Source of the DNA: Marinobacterium stanieri
GTDB lineage: Bacteria > Pseudomonadota > Gammaproteobacteria > Pseudomonadales > Balneatricaceae
DNA length: 64,000 nucleotides
Direction: 5' to 3'
NCBI RefSeq assembly: GCF_900155945.1
Contig: NZ_FTMN01000002.1
Coordinates: 372,001-436,000, forward strand
Part shown: in pieces, positions 38,961 to 49,100 of the stretch
Layout of the letters: the number at the start of each line of letters is the position of its first letter
How positions within the stretch are numbered: position 1 is the stretch's first letter
Notes under the pieces: generated by a model
Told to the model about the DNA's origin: nothing
What the model saw: only the letters and a program-made list of their open reading frames with translations
The model's database searches: none
Translations under genes and position numbers: made by a program

Positions 38961-40240
38961 GTAAATTACCCAAAGGAGTCGACCAGCTGCCCCGTGGTGT
39001 AGAGATCCACGGCAACCAGCTGCGCATATCATTCATGTTCAAGGGCAAGCGCTGTCGAGAGCCCATCGACGGCGTTGCCAAAATCAACAAATCATCCATC
39101 GCCTACGCCGAAAACAAGCGCAAGGTCATCCTGACCGAGATAAAAGAAAACCGGTTCGACTACGCCGCCCACTTCCCGGCGTCAGCAAAGGCCGCGCAAT
39201 TCTCTGGATACGGCGGCCAGGTGATCGGCCGCACCGTATTCCAAGGGGTGGAACAGTGGCTCAAGGTACAGGAGGTACGGAAGGCGGCCAGCACATACCG
39301 CAACTACCGGCACAAAGCCCGGCACGTGCTCGACCACTGGGGCAAACGTCGCATCGCCGACATACCCAAATCAGAGATTGAGATGTTCCAGTCCCAGCTG
39401 CTGGCCAACGGCCTCGCCCCCAAAACCGTGAACGACATCTTCACCGTTGTCCGAGGCGTCTGGGGGAATGCGTACAACGACGGCGCTATCCAGTCCAATC
39501 CACTGGACCGAATCGAAAACATAGAGCGGGACTCAGATCAGAACACCGCCGACCCATTCACCCGGGAAGAACTTGAGCGAATCGCCAGCATCAAAACGAA
39601 CAGACCGCAGGACGTAAACATGGTCATGTTCGCCTGCTGGAGCGGCCTGTCACTGTCAGAGCTGATTGCGCTGTCATGGGAGGATATCGATACCGAGCAG
39701 TGGACCCTGAAAGTCATCCGCGCAAAAGTCGGCCCTCAGTACAAAGTACCGAAAGAACGCTCCCGTGTGCGCACGGTCGAGCTGATAGCGCCAGCCATTC
39801 ACTGGCTCAAACAACAGATGCGCTACACAAAGCTGCTGGAACCGGTCGACATCACCGTGATCGAGCGTAACAACGTGACCAGCCGAGAAGAATCCGTGCG
39901 GTTCGTGTTCCGCAACGGCAAAAACCAGATCCCCTGGCACGACCCGTCAATCAGACGCTGGTACAACGACATCCTGACAAAAGCCAAAGTCAGGCACCGT
40001 GGCCCGAACCAATGCCGGCACACATTCGCCAGTCAGGCCCTGTCAGCATACGTGCCCCTGGAATGGGTCGCGCGCCAGCTCGGCCACACCGACAACACAA
40101 TGATCAAGAAGCACTACGGCAAATGGATACCCAACGACACCAAATCAATGGCAGGCATGGTTTCGCAAATGATGGGGTTTGAAGCGGACTCGGGCGGACT
40201 GGAAGGCGGCAATTCTGCCCCAAAAATGTCCCAAGCGTGA
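38957..40240 (+). CDS. int: Tyrosine recombinase integrase
   Basis: 427 residues, GTG start. N-terminal arm-binding domain (residues 1-80, LPKGVDQLPRGVEIHG... IRISFMFKGKRCREPIDG), core-binding domain about 85-185, catalytic domain 195-400 with RHTFAS (Arg354), LGHTD (His377) and the nucleophile Tyr387 in KKHYGKW. The box I Arg position reads GLSLSEL (Ser232) and the box II His position is Asn351 in GPNQCRH; the second change is seen in related phage integrases. It ends 42 bp before the tRNA-Ser 3' end. Confidence 0.95.
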   Translation: MSKLPKGVDQLPRGVEIHGNQLRISFMFKGKRCREPIDGVAKINKSSIAYAENKRKVILTEIKENRFDYAAHFPASAKAAQFSGYGGQVIGRTVFQGVEQWLKVQEVRKAASTYRNYRHKARHVLDHWGKRRIADIPKSEIEMFQSQLLANGLAPKTVNDIFTVVRGVWGNAYNDGAIQSNPLDRIENIERDSDQNTADPFTREELERIASIKTNRPQDVNMVMFACWSGLSLSELIALSWEDIDTEQWTLKVIRAKVGPQYKVPKERSRVRTVELIAPAIHWLKQQMRYTKLLEPVDITVIERNNVTSREESVRFVFRNGKNQIPWHDPSIRRWYNDILTKAKVRHRGPNQCRHTFASQALSAYVPLEWVARQLGHTDNTMIKKHYGKWIPNDTKSMAGMVSQMMGFEADSGGLEGGNSAPKMSQA

Positions 40241-40281
40241 TTTAAAAGCTGAATGAATCGAGAAGAATCAAGAAGATAGGA

Positions 40282-40330
40282 TGGCGGTGAGGGAGGGATT
40301 CGAACCCTCGATACGTTTCCGTATACACAC
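40282..40330. other. Prophage-host junction, attR (approximate)
   Basis: The 3' half of tRNA-Ser adjoins the int gene; tyrosine integrases usually use this part of tRNA genes as core. The core length cannot be measured because attL is outside the window. Confidence 0.7.
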
Positions 40331-40369
40331 TTTCCAGGCGTGCTCCTTCGGCCACTCGGACACCTCACC
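40282..40369 (-). tRNA. tRNA-Ser(GGA)
   Basis: Minus-strand 88-nt cloverleaf: acceptor GGTGAGG / CCTCACC, anticodon loop CTGGAAA (anticodon GGA), a long variable arm, T arm with GGTTCGAATCC, and encoded CCA (40282-40284). The 3' end faces the integrase, so this is the attachment gene; the phage brings an identical 3' end so that the tRNA stays functional. Confidence 0.97.
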
Positions 40370-40429
40370 GCATTTCAATTGTGTGGCTGGCAGCGCGTTG
40401 CTGTTGTCGCCTCATCAATTGAGGTGCGT

Positions 40430-40457
40430 ATTATAGATGCTTGTTTTCAAAGCACAA
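40430..40457 (-). promoter_or_regulatory. tRNA-Ser promoter
   Basis: Minus-strand -10 TATAAT (40430-40435), 16-bp spacer, -35 TTGTGC (40452-40457), followed by a GC-rich start region (ACGCACC), the discriminator type of stringently controlled stable RNA promoters. Confidence 0.8.
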
Positions 40458-40567
40458 CCCCCTCGTGTGAATTTTTTTTCATTATTCCTGAACGCGACGG
40501 GAGCGCCTGGTCAGAGTATGATGCGCACTGTTCTTAAAACCTGAATCTGCAAGGAGTTCGGTAATCG

Positions 40568-41542
40568 ATGTTGATGGCAATTTTGGCCGTTGTGGGAGGG
40601 CTGGCTCTGCTGGTCTGGAGTGCTGACCGCTTTATAGATGGGGCCGCAGCAACCGCCCGTTATGCCGGCATGCCACCTTTACTCATCGGCATGGTTATTA
40701 TCGGCTTCGGCACCTCTGCACCCGAAATGGTGGTGTCGGCTTTTGCGTCTATCCAGGGCAACCCGAACCTGGCGCTGGGTAATGGCTATGGTTCAAATAT
40801 TGCCAACATAGCCCTGATACTGGGTATTACCGCCCTGCTCAGCCCGATCGCTGTCCATTCGCAGATCCTGCGCAAGGAGCTGCCGGTATTGATGGCCTTC
40901 ACGCTGCTGGCCGGGTACCAGCTGCTGGATGGTCGCATCACCCGGATGGAAGCCGTAGTCCTGCTGGGTGTTTTCTTCCTGATGATGGGCTGGTCGATCA
41001 TGCAAGGCATGCGTCAGCGCGGTGATGCACTGGGCAGCGATGTTGAGCATGACATGGAAGGCGAAACACAGATGACATTGCGCCAGGGTATTCTTTGGCT
41101 GGTTGTTGGCCTGGTTCTGCTGGTTGTGAGTTCTCGTGTACTGGTCTGGGGTGCCGTCGATATCGCCAGCGCCATGGGCGTCAGCGATCTGGTCATCGGC
41201 CTGACCGTGGTGGCAATCGGCACATCGCTGCCTGAACTGGCGTCTTCGATCATCGCCGTGCGCAAGAACGAGCATGACCTGGCACTGGGCAACGTGATCG
41301 GCTCCAACATGTTCAACACCCTGGCCGTGGTCGGTATTGCCGGCAGCATCCAGCCCATGAGTGTAAGCCCGGAGGCGCTGTACCGTGACTGGGTGATCAT
41401 GGCCGCTCTGACCGCGTCCCTGTTTGTTCTGGGCTACGGTTTCCGTGGCCAGGGCCGCATCAACCGCCTTGAAGGCGGACTGCTGCTGTCCGTGTTCATC
41501 GGTTATACCGGCTACCTGGTCTATGGTGTACTTAACGCCTGA
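40568..41542 (+). CDS. Calcium/sodium antiporter, CaCA family (YrbG-like)
   Basis: 324 residues, about 10 membrane segments. Two inverted alpha repeats are visible: GFGTSAPEMVVS with GNGYGSNIANI (residues about 45-85) and AIGTSLPELASSI with GNVIGSNMFNTL (about 215-255). These are the cation-binding signatures of K+-independent Na/Ca exchangers. The acidic middle loop (LGSDVEHDMEGET) is the regulatory loop. It exports Ca2+ for Na+ at the inner membrane. It precedes the CorA-like gene by 14 bp and probably forms an operon with it. Confidence 0.93.
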   Translation: MLMAILAVVGGLALLVWSADRFIDGAAATARYAGMPPLLIGMVIIGFGTSAPEMVVSAFASIQGNPNLALGNGYGSNIANIALILGITALLSPIAVHSQILRKELPVLMAFTLLAGYQLLDGRITRMEAVVLLGVFFLMMGWSIMQGMRQRGDALGSDVEHDMEGETQMTLRQGILWLVVGLVLLVVSSRVLVWGAVDIASAMGVSDLVIGLTVVAIGTSLPELASSIIAVRKNEHDLALGNVIGSNMFNTLAVVGIAGSIQPMSVSPEALYRDWVIMAALTASLFVLGYGFRGQGRINRLEGGLLLSVFIGYTGYLVYGVLNA

Positions 41543-41556
41543 TACGGAGAAAAAGG

Positions 41557-42510
41557 ATGATTCGAACCTTCGCATTGAGCGCGGGCAAACTGCGTGAGCA
41601 GGAACTGGCACAGCCGCTGAGCGGTGCTGATCTGCAGGCAGCCAGCTGGCTGGACCTGCAGGAAGCGGACGATAGCGAGCGCAGCCTGGTTGAGCAGCAC
41701 TTTCCGGAGAGCCTGCCCGATGCCCGTAATGTTGAAGAGATCGAATCCAGTTCGCGCTATTTCGTCGACGGCGACGACCTGCACGTACACTCCCTGTTCC
41801 TGTATCAATCCGAGGGCCGCTTTCGCAACGCGACGGTGGCCTTCACACTGCAGCCAGACCGCCTGATCAGTATCCATGATGTAGATCTGCCGGACTTCCG
41901 CCTGACCCGTCTTCGGGCTCGTCGTGGCTGGATAGAAGCCGACAGACCGCTGCGCATCATGACGGCCCTGTTCGAGCAGAAAATTGATAACCTGGCAGAC
42001 CAGCTGGAAGACCTGCACCGGGATCTTGAAGGCGTCAGCATTGAAGTGCTGGAAAAGCGTGAATCAGACCTGGGCGAGCAGCTGGACCGCCTGGCCAAGC
42101 TGGAAGACAGCAACGGCCAGATCCGTCTTTGTCTGATGGATACCCAGCGCTCGGTGTCTTTCCTGCTGCGCCATATCCGTCAGCAGAAGCTGGAAGTGAA
42201 GATCTGCCGCGAAATGCTGCGTGACCTGGACACCCTGATGGCGCACGCTACCTTCGTGTTCGAGAAGATCAACTTCCTGCTGAACGCGGCTCAGGGCTTC
42301 ATCAATATCCGCCAGAACCAGATCATCAAGATCTTCTCCATCGCTGCCGTGGTGTTCCTGCCGCCGACGCTGGTGGGCACCGTTTACGGCATGAACTTCC
42401 ACAGCATGCCGGAGCTGGATTGGATATTCGGCTATCCGATGGCGCTGGGGCTGATGGTGGTATCAGCCATCTCGCCCTACCTCTTTTTCAAACACAAGGG
42501 CTGGCTCTGA
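41557..42510 (+). CDS. CorA/ZntB-family divalent cation transporter
   Basis: 317 residues, CorA type: a long N-terminal cytoplasmic domain with a heptad-rich helix (about 130-240) and two C-terminal membrane segments enclosing the signature YGMNF (residues about 276-280). It ends with KHKGWL, the usual basic tail. It transports Mg2+, Co2+ or Zn2+; the substrate is not decided by sequence. Convergent with the c-di-GMP gene, whose coding region it overlaps by 48 bp at the 3' ends. Confidence 0.92.
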   Translation: MIRTFALSAGKLREQELAQPLSGADLQAASWLDLQEADDSERSLVEQHFPESLPDARNVEEIESSSRYFVDGDDLHVHSLFLYQSEGRFRNATVAFTLQPDRLISIHDVDLPDFRLTRLRARRGWIEADRPLRIMTALFEQKIDNLADQLEDLHRDLEGVSIEVLEKRESDLGEQLDRLAKLEDSNGQIRLCLMDTQRSVSFLLRHIRQQKLEVKICREMLRDLDTLMAHATFVFEKINFLLNAAQGFINIRQNQIIKIFSIAAVVFLPPTLVGTVYGMNFHSMPELDWIFGYPMALGLMVVSAISPYLFFKHKGWL

Positions 42511-45366
42511 CGGCTCGCGCATCCGCTTCTCGAATTCAGGCACCGGCAGCGGCCGGTCAAAGAAATAACCCTGCGCCTGGTGACAGCCAGCCGCATGCAG
42601 GAAGTCGACGTGGGCACGTGTTTCCACCCCTTCTGCCACTGTTTCCAGATTCAGGTGGCGGGCGATATCGATAATGGATGAGGTGATCGCACTGTCATCC
42701 TTGTCTTCGGGTATACCCATGATGAAGGTGCGATCGATCTTGAGCTTATCCAGCGCAAAGCGCTTGAGATAGGCCAGGCTGGCATAGCCGGTACCGAAAT
42801 CATCCAGCGCGATCCGCGTACCCAATGCCCTGAGCTGCTCCAGCAGCAGAGCTGATCCCTGTACATCCGACATCAGCAGGCTTTCGGTGACTTCCAGCAC
42901 CAACAAGTGCGGTTCCAGACCACTACTGGCCAGCGCCTTACGCACATCATCCACCAGCTCGGGGCGGAACTGAACCGCCGAGACATTCACCGCCACAGAC
43001 AGAGGCTTGCTGCTCATAGTCTGCCAGCGCTTGGCCTGATGGCAGGCTTCACGCAACACCCAGCCACCAATGGGCACAATCAGGCCCGTTTCTTCAGCCA
43101 GAGGGATAAAGCGATCCGGCATCACCAGACCGGAGGCGCTGTTCCAGCGCAGCAGGGCTTCACAGCCGATCACGCTTTGTGTGGCAAAACAGAATTGGGG
43201 CTGATAATAGAGCTCGAATTCATTCTGCTGCAGCGCATGGCGCAGGTTGTTCTCCATGGCCAGGCGTTCCGAGACCTGCTGGTTCATCACCGGCGCGAAG
43301 AAGCGGCAGGTGTTCCGGCCTTCGCCCTTGGCGTGATAGAGCGCGGTGTCGGCACTTTTCAGCATGCTGTCAAAGTCATCACCGTCATAGGGATAGAGGG
43401 CCACACCGATACTGGCCGTTACCACCAGATTGTGATCATGAATATGAACCGGCTCACTGACCAGATGCAGGTACTCCTCCACCCGTTTCTCAAGCTCATG
43501 CAGGGATTTCACTTTGGGCAGCAATATGCCGAATTCGTCTCCGCCAAGGCGGCTCAGGGTCTCGTTTTCCTGTGCCTGATCCGTCAGTCGGCGCGCCAGC
43601 TGCTTGAGCAGGTTGTCACCGGCACCGTGGCCCAGGGAATCGTTGATATGTTTGAAGCGGTCCAGCCCCACCACCAACAGTGCTACCTGCTCACCGCTGG
43701 CCCGGGCCTTGGCCAAGGCCTGAATGGTGCGATCACGTAACAGACGACGGTTGGGCAAATCAGTCAGGGTATCGAAGTCCGACAGGTACTTGAGCTGGTC
43801 TTCCGTCGCCTTACGCTCGGACACATCATTGAGCATGGCCACATAGTTCTGAGGCTGACCCTGCTCATCTTCCACCACGGTAATCGACAGCCATTGCGGG
43901 TACACCTCGCCGTTGCGACGGCGGTTCCAGACCTCGCCCTCCCAACGCTTTTCGCTACGCAACTGGCTCCACATTTTTTCGAAGAAGAGAGTACTGTGTC
44001 GGCCGGAGGAAAATAGCGCAGGCGTTTTGCCTACCACTTCCTCTTCGCTGTAACCAGTAATGCTGCAGAAGGCCGGGTTCACGGCCATGATGTGATTGCT
44101 TGCATCCGAAATCATGGCCCCTTCACTGGCAGACTCAAACACCGTTGCAGCCAGCTGCAGTTCACGAGAACGGGTTTCCAATTCATCCTTCTGCTTATCG
44201 ATCGCACTCTGGTAGCGACGCACCAGGTCTCTCAGCCAATGTGACAGCAGCAACGCCACGGACAGGGCCACCATAAGCGCCACCATCATTACCACCAGCA
44301 TGTACCTCACATCCTGGGTGGTTTGCTCTTCCAGAGCCTGCTCCTGTCGGGCAATGGCGGCCTGCAAACTGTCCTGAAAACTGGTGGCGACCAATACCCA
44401 GTTCCACTCGGGCACCAGCTGCACCAGTGCCTGCTTGGCATGCAAACCGGTATCATCAGATCGATACCAGTCATACTGCATGAAACGCCCCTCAGGCGTT
44501 GCACCCTGTAACAGGGTTTGCACTATGTCGCGGTGCTCAGGCGACAGCTCGGATAATGCTAGCCCTTCAGACTCGGGCTGGCTGGGTGAGAGCAACACCC
44601 GGCCATCGGTATGCAAGACGGCGATATAGCCATCATCACCAAATGTCAGTGCTTCCAGACGAGCCAGAGCCTCCTGTTTAAGATCATTTTCAACCTGATA
44701 CAGGTAATCGCCGGTACCGATAATCCAGTCCAGCGGCTCGAAATATTCGACGTAAGCAATCTTTTCCTTCATTTGATCCGGATAATCCGGCGCAAACCAG
44801 CGATAACGTGAATATCCCCCGCCTTCCGGCCTGTTCACCGCATCGATCAAACCGCGCATGATGTAGTGGCCGGTATCATCCTGATTATCCATCAGCGACT
44901 GACCTTCAATACCCGGACTGGTCGGCAGCAGCACACATTCGCCAGCCAGAGTATCAATGAAGATATAACCACGACCGCCGAAGAAACGCAGATCGCGCAT
45001 AGCTTCGCGAATCAATACACCGATGCTGTCGAGGTCTGTATTACCACTACGGATCTGCTGGCTGTATATGCTTTGCGCCAGCGTCATGACTTCGCGGGTA
45101 ACGGTTTGGATACGCTGTTTAAGAACCGTTTCGGTACGTTCGCGGGAAAAGGTGATGTAGCCCAGGATGCTGTCGATTTGCTGACGCAGTTGCTCTCGGC
45201 TGGCCAGCTCCATTTCAGAGCGCTGAAGTTCCAGACGGTTTTGACCGGTTTGATAGGCGTTGTTGGTAAAAAAGGCCGTAATCAGCAGTACCAACAGGCA
45301 CACACTGCCCACCAGGGCACTGGTCTGATAACGGGGGAGCGTTTTGGCATTGATCTTCAGAGGCAT
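42463..45366 (-). CDS. Cache-PAS-GGDEF-EAL protein (c-di-GMP enzyme)
   Basis: 967 residues. TM segments near residues 15-35 and 365-385 enclose a periplasmic cache region (YIFIDTLAGECVLLPT and a second copy-like part). Then PAS (about 410-520), GGDEF (RLGGDEFG, about 625) and EAL (GCEALLRW, about 735; ESLLMS, LDDFGTGYASL, QGYFFDRPL intact). The I-site region before GGDEF reads QENE, not RxxD. It likely acts as sensor-regulated phosphodiesterase and perhaps cyclase. Its 3' end overlaps the CorA gene. Confidence 0.93.
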   Translation of the reverse strand: MPLKINAKTLPRYQTSALVGSVCLLVLLITAFFTNNAYQTGQNRLELQRSEMELASREQLRQQIDSILGYITFSRERTETVLKQRIQTVTREVMTLAQSIYSQQIRSGNTDLDSIGVLIREAMRDLRFFGGRGYIFIDTLAGECVLLPTSPGIEGQSLMDNQDDTGHYIMRGLIDAVNRPEGGGYSRYRWFAPDYPDQMKEKIAYVEYFEPLDWIIGTGDYLYQVENDLKQEALARLEALTFGDDGYIAVLHTDGRVLLSPSQPESEGLALSELSPEHRDIVQTLLQGATPEGRFMQYDWYRSDDTGLHAKQALVQLVPEWNWVLVATSFQDSLQAAIARQEQALEEQTTQDVRYMLVVMMVALMVALSVALLLSHWLRDLVRRYQSAIDKQKDELETRSRELQLAATVFESASEGAMISDASNHIMAVNPAFCSITGYSEEEVVGKTPALFSSGRHSTLFFEKMWSQLRSEKRWEGEVWNRRRNGEVYPQWLSITVVEDEQGQPQNYVAMLNDVSERKATEDQLKYLSDFDTLTDLPNRRLLRDRTIQALAKARASGEQVALLVVGLDRFKHINDSLGHGAGDNLLKQLARRLTDQAQENETLSRLGGDEFGILLPKVKSLHELEKRVEEYLHLVSEPVHIHDHNLVVTASIGVALYPYDGDDFDSMLKSADTALYHAKGEGRNTCRFFAPVMNQQVSERLAMENNLRHALQQNEFELYYQPQFCFATQSVIGCEALLRWNSASGLVMPDRFIPLAEETGLIVPIGGWVLREACHQAKRWQTMSSKPLSVAVNVSAVQFRPELVDDVRKALASSGLEPHLLVLEVTESLLMSDVQGSALLLEQLRALGTRIALDDFGTGYASLAYLKRFALDKLKIDRTFIMGIPEDKDDSAITSSIIDIARHLNLETVAEGVETRAHVDFLHAAGCHQAQGYFFDRPLPVPEFEKRMREPSEPALVFEKEVGRDG

Positions 45367-45497
45367 CTGATCCGGGGCCCGACTGCTGACTGGGTGTCTC
45401 CTGGCAGGCCTCGCTCCCTGAGGCCGAACTGAGAACTATTTTCTTTACTGATGCTTCTTATAACACCCCCCAGTCAAGCGGACAATCAAATTTACCG

Positions 45498-45965
45498 CTA
45501 CAGGGGCAAAGCATGGCTATTCTTGATTTGACGCAAGCCAAAATTGGAGTGAACCTGCGCTATCCCCTTAAGAGTAAAGATCTTTTCGTTGAGGAAGCGG
45601 TCATAGGAACCCATGTCGGGTACCACCACACGCAGGACAAAATCTGCATTCCCGGTCACCGCATAGCACTGCAGCACCTCGGGATAGTTCAGCACCTCCT
45701 GCTCGAACTCTTCGGTGCTGTCGATGTTATGGCGCTGCAGGGATACCAGCACAAAGACACTCAACCCCTGGCCCAGGGTTTCCGGATCCAGCAGCGCTGC
45801 GTAACCGGCAATGGCCCCCTTCTCCTCAAGCGCCCTTACCCGACGCCAGCACGCGGCCGGTGACAGCCCTACCTGTTCGGCGAGCTGCTGGTTGCTGATA
45901 CGGCCATCCTGTTGCAGCACCTGCAGAATCTTGCGATCAAAATTATCCAAGGAAACCTGTTTCAT
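45498..45965 (-). CDS. Lrp/AsnC-family transcriptional regulator
   Basis: 155 residues. N-terminal HTH (LDNFDRKILQVLQQDGRISNQQ, LSPAACWRRVRALEEKG) and C-terminal RAM domain (residues 70-150, VFVLVSLQ, YPEVLQCYAVTGNADFVLRV). It is divergent from the indolepyruvate oxidoreductase gene, and AT-rich palindromes fill the intergenic space. It probably senses an aromatic amino acid and controls the catabolic genes next to it. Confidence 0.92.
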   Translation of the reverse strand: MKQVSLDNFDRKILQVLQQDGRISNQQLAEQVGLSPAACWRRVRALEEKGAIAGYAALLDPETLGQGLSVFVLVSLQRHNIDSTEEFEQEVLNYPEVLQCYAVTGNADFVLRVVVPDMGSYDRFLNEKIFTLKGIAQVHSNFGLRQIKNSHALPL

Positions 45966-45979
45966 TTAGTAACACCCGA

Positions 45980-46030
45980 GAATTTTCGAATATTCTTTCT
46001 TATTTTCATGTGAATTGAAATATTCATCGG
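45980..46030. promoter_or_regulatory. Candidate Lrp-type operator region
   Basis: The 209-bp space between the regulator and the oxidoreductase gene is A/T-rich near the regulator and holds GAATATTC (45988-45995) and TGAAATATTCA (46016-46026), 28 bp apart. Paired AT-rich palindromes are usual for Lrp-family sites. Confidence 0.5.
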
Positions 46031-46174
46031 AAATTAACCTGATTCACGCCCCAAATAGCAAACACCTTTACGCCGCTTCTCCCTACAATTTCTCACCATA
46101 AATGCACGGTTTTCTGCACAGCCATCGGCAGCCAACCGGCGATAACGACAAGATCCAACAAGAGGAGTCCGGGT

Positions 46175-49100
46175 ATGACTGTCAATGCCAATACCCCCGC
46201 ACTCGACGACTATCGTCTCGAGGATCGTTACCTGCGCGATACGGGTCGCGTATTTCTGACCGGCACCCAGGCGCTGGTCCGCATCCCGCTCATGCAGGCA
46301 CGCCTCGACCAGCAGAACGGTCTTAATACTGCTGGCATGATCAGCGGCTACCGTGGTTCCCCGCTGGGTGCTTACGACCAGGCCCTGTGGCAGGCGAAGA
46401 AACTGCTGGATGACAGCAAAGTCGACTTCGTTCCGGCCGTCAACGAAGACCTGGCCGCCACCATCATTCTGGGCAGCCAGCAGGTTGAGACCGACGATGA
46501 CAAGCAGGTCGAAGGTGTCTTCGGTCTCTGGTACGGCAAGGGCCCGGGTGTCGATCGTGCCGGCGATGCGCTCAAGCACGGCACCACCTATGGCAGCTCA
46601 CCGCACGGCGGTGTACTGGTTGTGGCCGGTGACGACCACGGCTGCGTCTCCTCTTCCATGCCGCACCAGTCAGATGTGGCTTTCATGTCCTGGTTCATGC
46701 CGACCATCAACCCGGCCAACCTGTCCGAGTATATGGACTTTGGTCTCTGGGGTTATGCCCTGTCCCGCTTCAGCGGCTGCTGGGTCGGCTTCAAGGCGAT
46801 TTCCGAAACTGTCGAAAGTGCCGCTTCCGTTGAGCTGAAGCCGCTGCCGACGTTCGTGACACCCACCGATTTCACCCCGCCGGCTGACGGTCTGCACTAC
46901 CGTTGGCCGGATCTGCCTGGCCCACAGCTGGAAACCCGTATCGAGCACAAACTCGCTGCGGTGCAGGCCTTTGCCCGTGCCAACCCTATCGACCGACGCA
47001 TCTTTGACAATAAAGAAGCCCGTTTCGGTATCGTCAGCACCGGCAAGGGACATCTGGACCTTCTGGAAGCCCTGCAGCTGCTGGGCATTGATGAAGCCCG
47101 TGCTCAGGAACTGGGCATCGACATCTATAAAGTCGGCATGGTCTGGCCGCTGGAGCGCCAGGGCATCATGGACTTTGTCCGCGGCAAGGATGAGATCCTC
47201 GTTATCGAAGAGAAGCGTGGCATCATCGAGAGCCAGATCAAGGAGTACATGTCTGAACCGGATCGCCCTGGCGAAGTGCTGATTACCGGTAAACAGGACC
47301 AGAACGGCGACCCGCTGATTCCGTATGTTGGCGAGCTGAGCCCGAAACTGCTGGCCGGCTACCTGGCCGCCCGTCTGGACCGCTTCTTCGGGGTGAAATT
47401 TACTGATCAAATGGATGCAGTGAACTGCAGCCTGGGCATTACCGACCCGGGCGGCGTTCGCCGCATGCCGTACTTCTGTTCCGGCTGCCCGCACAACTCA
47501 TCCACCAAGGTACCCAAGGGCAGCAAGGCGCTGGCCGGTATCGGCTGTCACTTCATGGCATCCTGGATGGGCCGTGACACTGAATCCCTGATTCAGATGG
47601 GCGGTGAAGGTGTTAACTGGATCGGCAAAAGCCGCTACACGGGCAACCCGCACGTATTCCAGAATCTGGGGGAAGGCACCTACTTCCACTCCGGTTACAT
47701 GGCGATCCGTCAGGCCGTGGCTGCCGGTATCAACATCACCTACAAGATCCTGTTCAACGATGCGGTTGCCATGACCGGCGGCCAGCCGGTGGACGGTGTG
47801 ATCACGGTGGATGCCATCGCCAAGCAGGTCTCTGCTGAAGGCGTGAAACGCGTGGTTGTTTTGAGTGACGAGCCCGAGAAATACAAGGGCAAAGAATCTC
47901 TGTTCCCGGCCGGCGTTACTTTCCACGACCGTTCCGAGCTGGACAATGTTCAGCGCGAGCTGCGTGACATCGAAGGCTGTACCGTACTGATCTACGACCA
48001 GACCTGCGCTGCCGAAAAACGTCGTCGCCGCAAGCGCGGCCAGTTCCCGGATCCGGCCAAGCGTGCGTTTATCAACCACCACGTATGTGAAGGCTGTGGC
48101 GACTGTTCGACTCAGTCCAACTGCCTGTCCGTGGTTCCGCGTGACACGGCTCTGGGCCGCAAGCGCAAGATCGACCAGTCCTCCTGTAACAAGGACTTCT
48201 CCTGCGTCAACGGCTTCTGCCCGAGCTTCGTCACTATCGAAGGCGGTCAGCTGCGCAAGTCCAAGGGTCTCGACCTGGGCGCCGAGCTGGAAAAACGCCT
48301 GAGCGGCACGCCGATGCCGACAATTCCGGCACTGAACGACAGCTACGACCTGCTGGTCGGCGGCGTCGGTGGTACCGGTGTTGTTACCGTGGGCCAGCTG
48401 ATCACCATGGCGGCTCACCTGGAATCCAAGGGCGCATCCGTACTGGACTTCATGGGCTTCGCCCAGAAAGGCGGTACCGTATTGAGCTACGTGCGTCTGG
48501 CCAACTCCCCGGCCAACCTGCACCAGGTTCGCATTGAGAACGGCCAGGCCGACGCCATGGTCGCCTGTGACATGGTTGTTGCCACCTCACAGAAAGCGCT
48601 GAACGTACTGCGCCCGAACCACTCGCGCATCGTCGCCAACGAAGCGGAACTGGCAACGGCTGACTACGTCATGTTCCGCGATGCCGACATGCAGGCCGAA
48701 AAGCGCCTGAAGCTGCTGAAAGATGCCGTGGGCGAGAGCCATTTCGACCAGCTGGACGCCAACCTGGTGGCCGAGAAACTGCTGGGCGATACCGTGTTCT
48801 CCAACGTCATGATGCTGGGCTTCGCCTGGCAGAGTGGCCTGGTGCCAGTATCCATGGAAGCCCTGATGCGCGCCATCGAGCTGAACGGCGTTGCCATCGA
48901 TCGCAACAAGCAGGCCTTCGGTTGGGGCCGCCTGGCTGCTACCGACCGTGACTACGTCATGTCCCTGCTGAGCCCAGAAGCACGTGAAAAACCGATCACT
49001 CCGGAAAAAGAAACTCTGGAGCAGCTGGTCGAGCGCCGCATGAAGCACCTGACCGAGTATCAGGATGCGGCCTGGGCCAACGAATACAAACAGCTGGTCG

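Larger units (their letters stand above)
1..40281. mobile_element. Lambda-like/HK97-type siphoprophage (left end outside window)
   Basis: All genes from base 1 to the integrase stop at 40240 form one temperate phage genome: immunity region, replication, Q-like gene, lysis, HK97-type packaging and head genes, siphophage tail genes, and an early operon ending in xis and int. The integrase abuts the 3' end of a tRNA-Ser gene, which marks the right junction. No second copy of the tRNA 3' sequence occurs near the left edge, so attL must lie left of base 1. Every core module is present with open reading frames, so the phage may be functional; that is inference. Confidence 0.95.
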
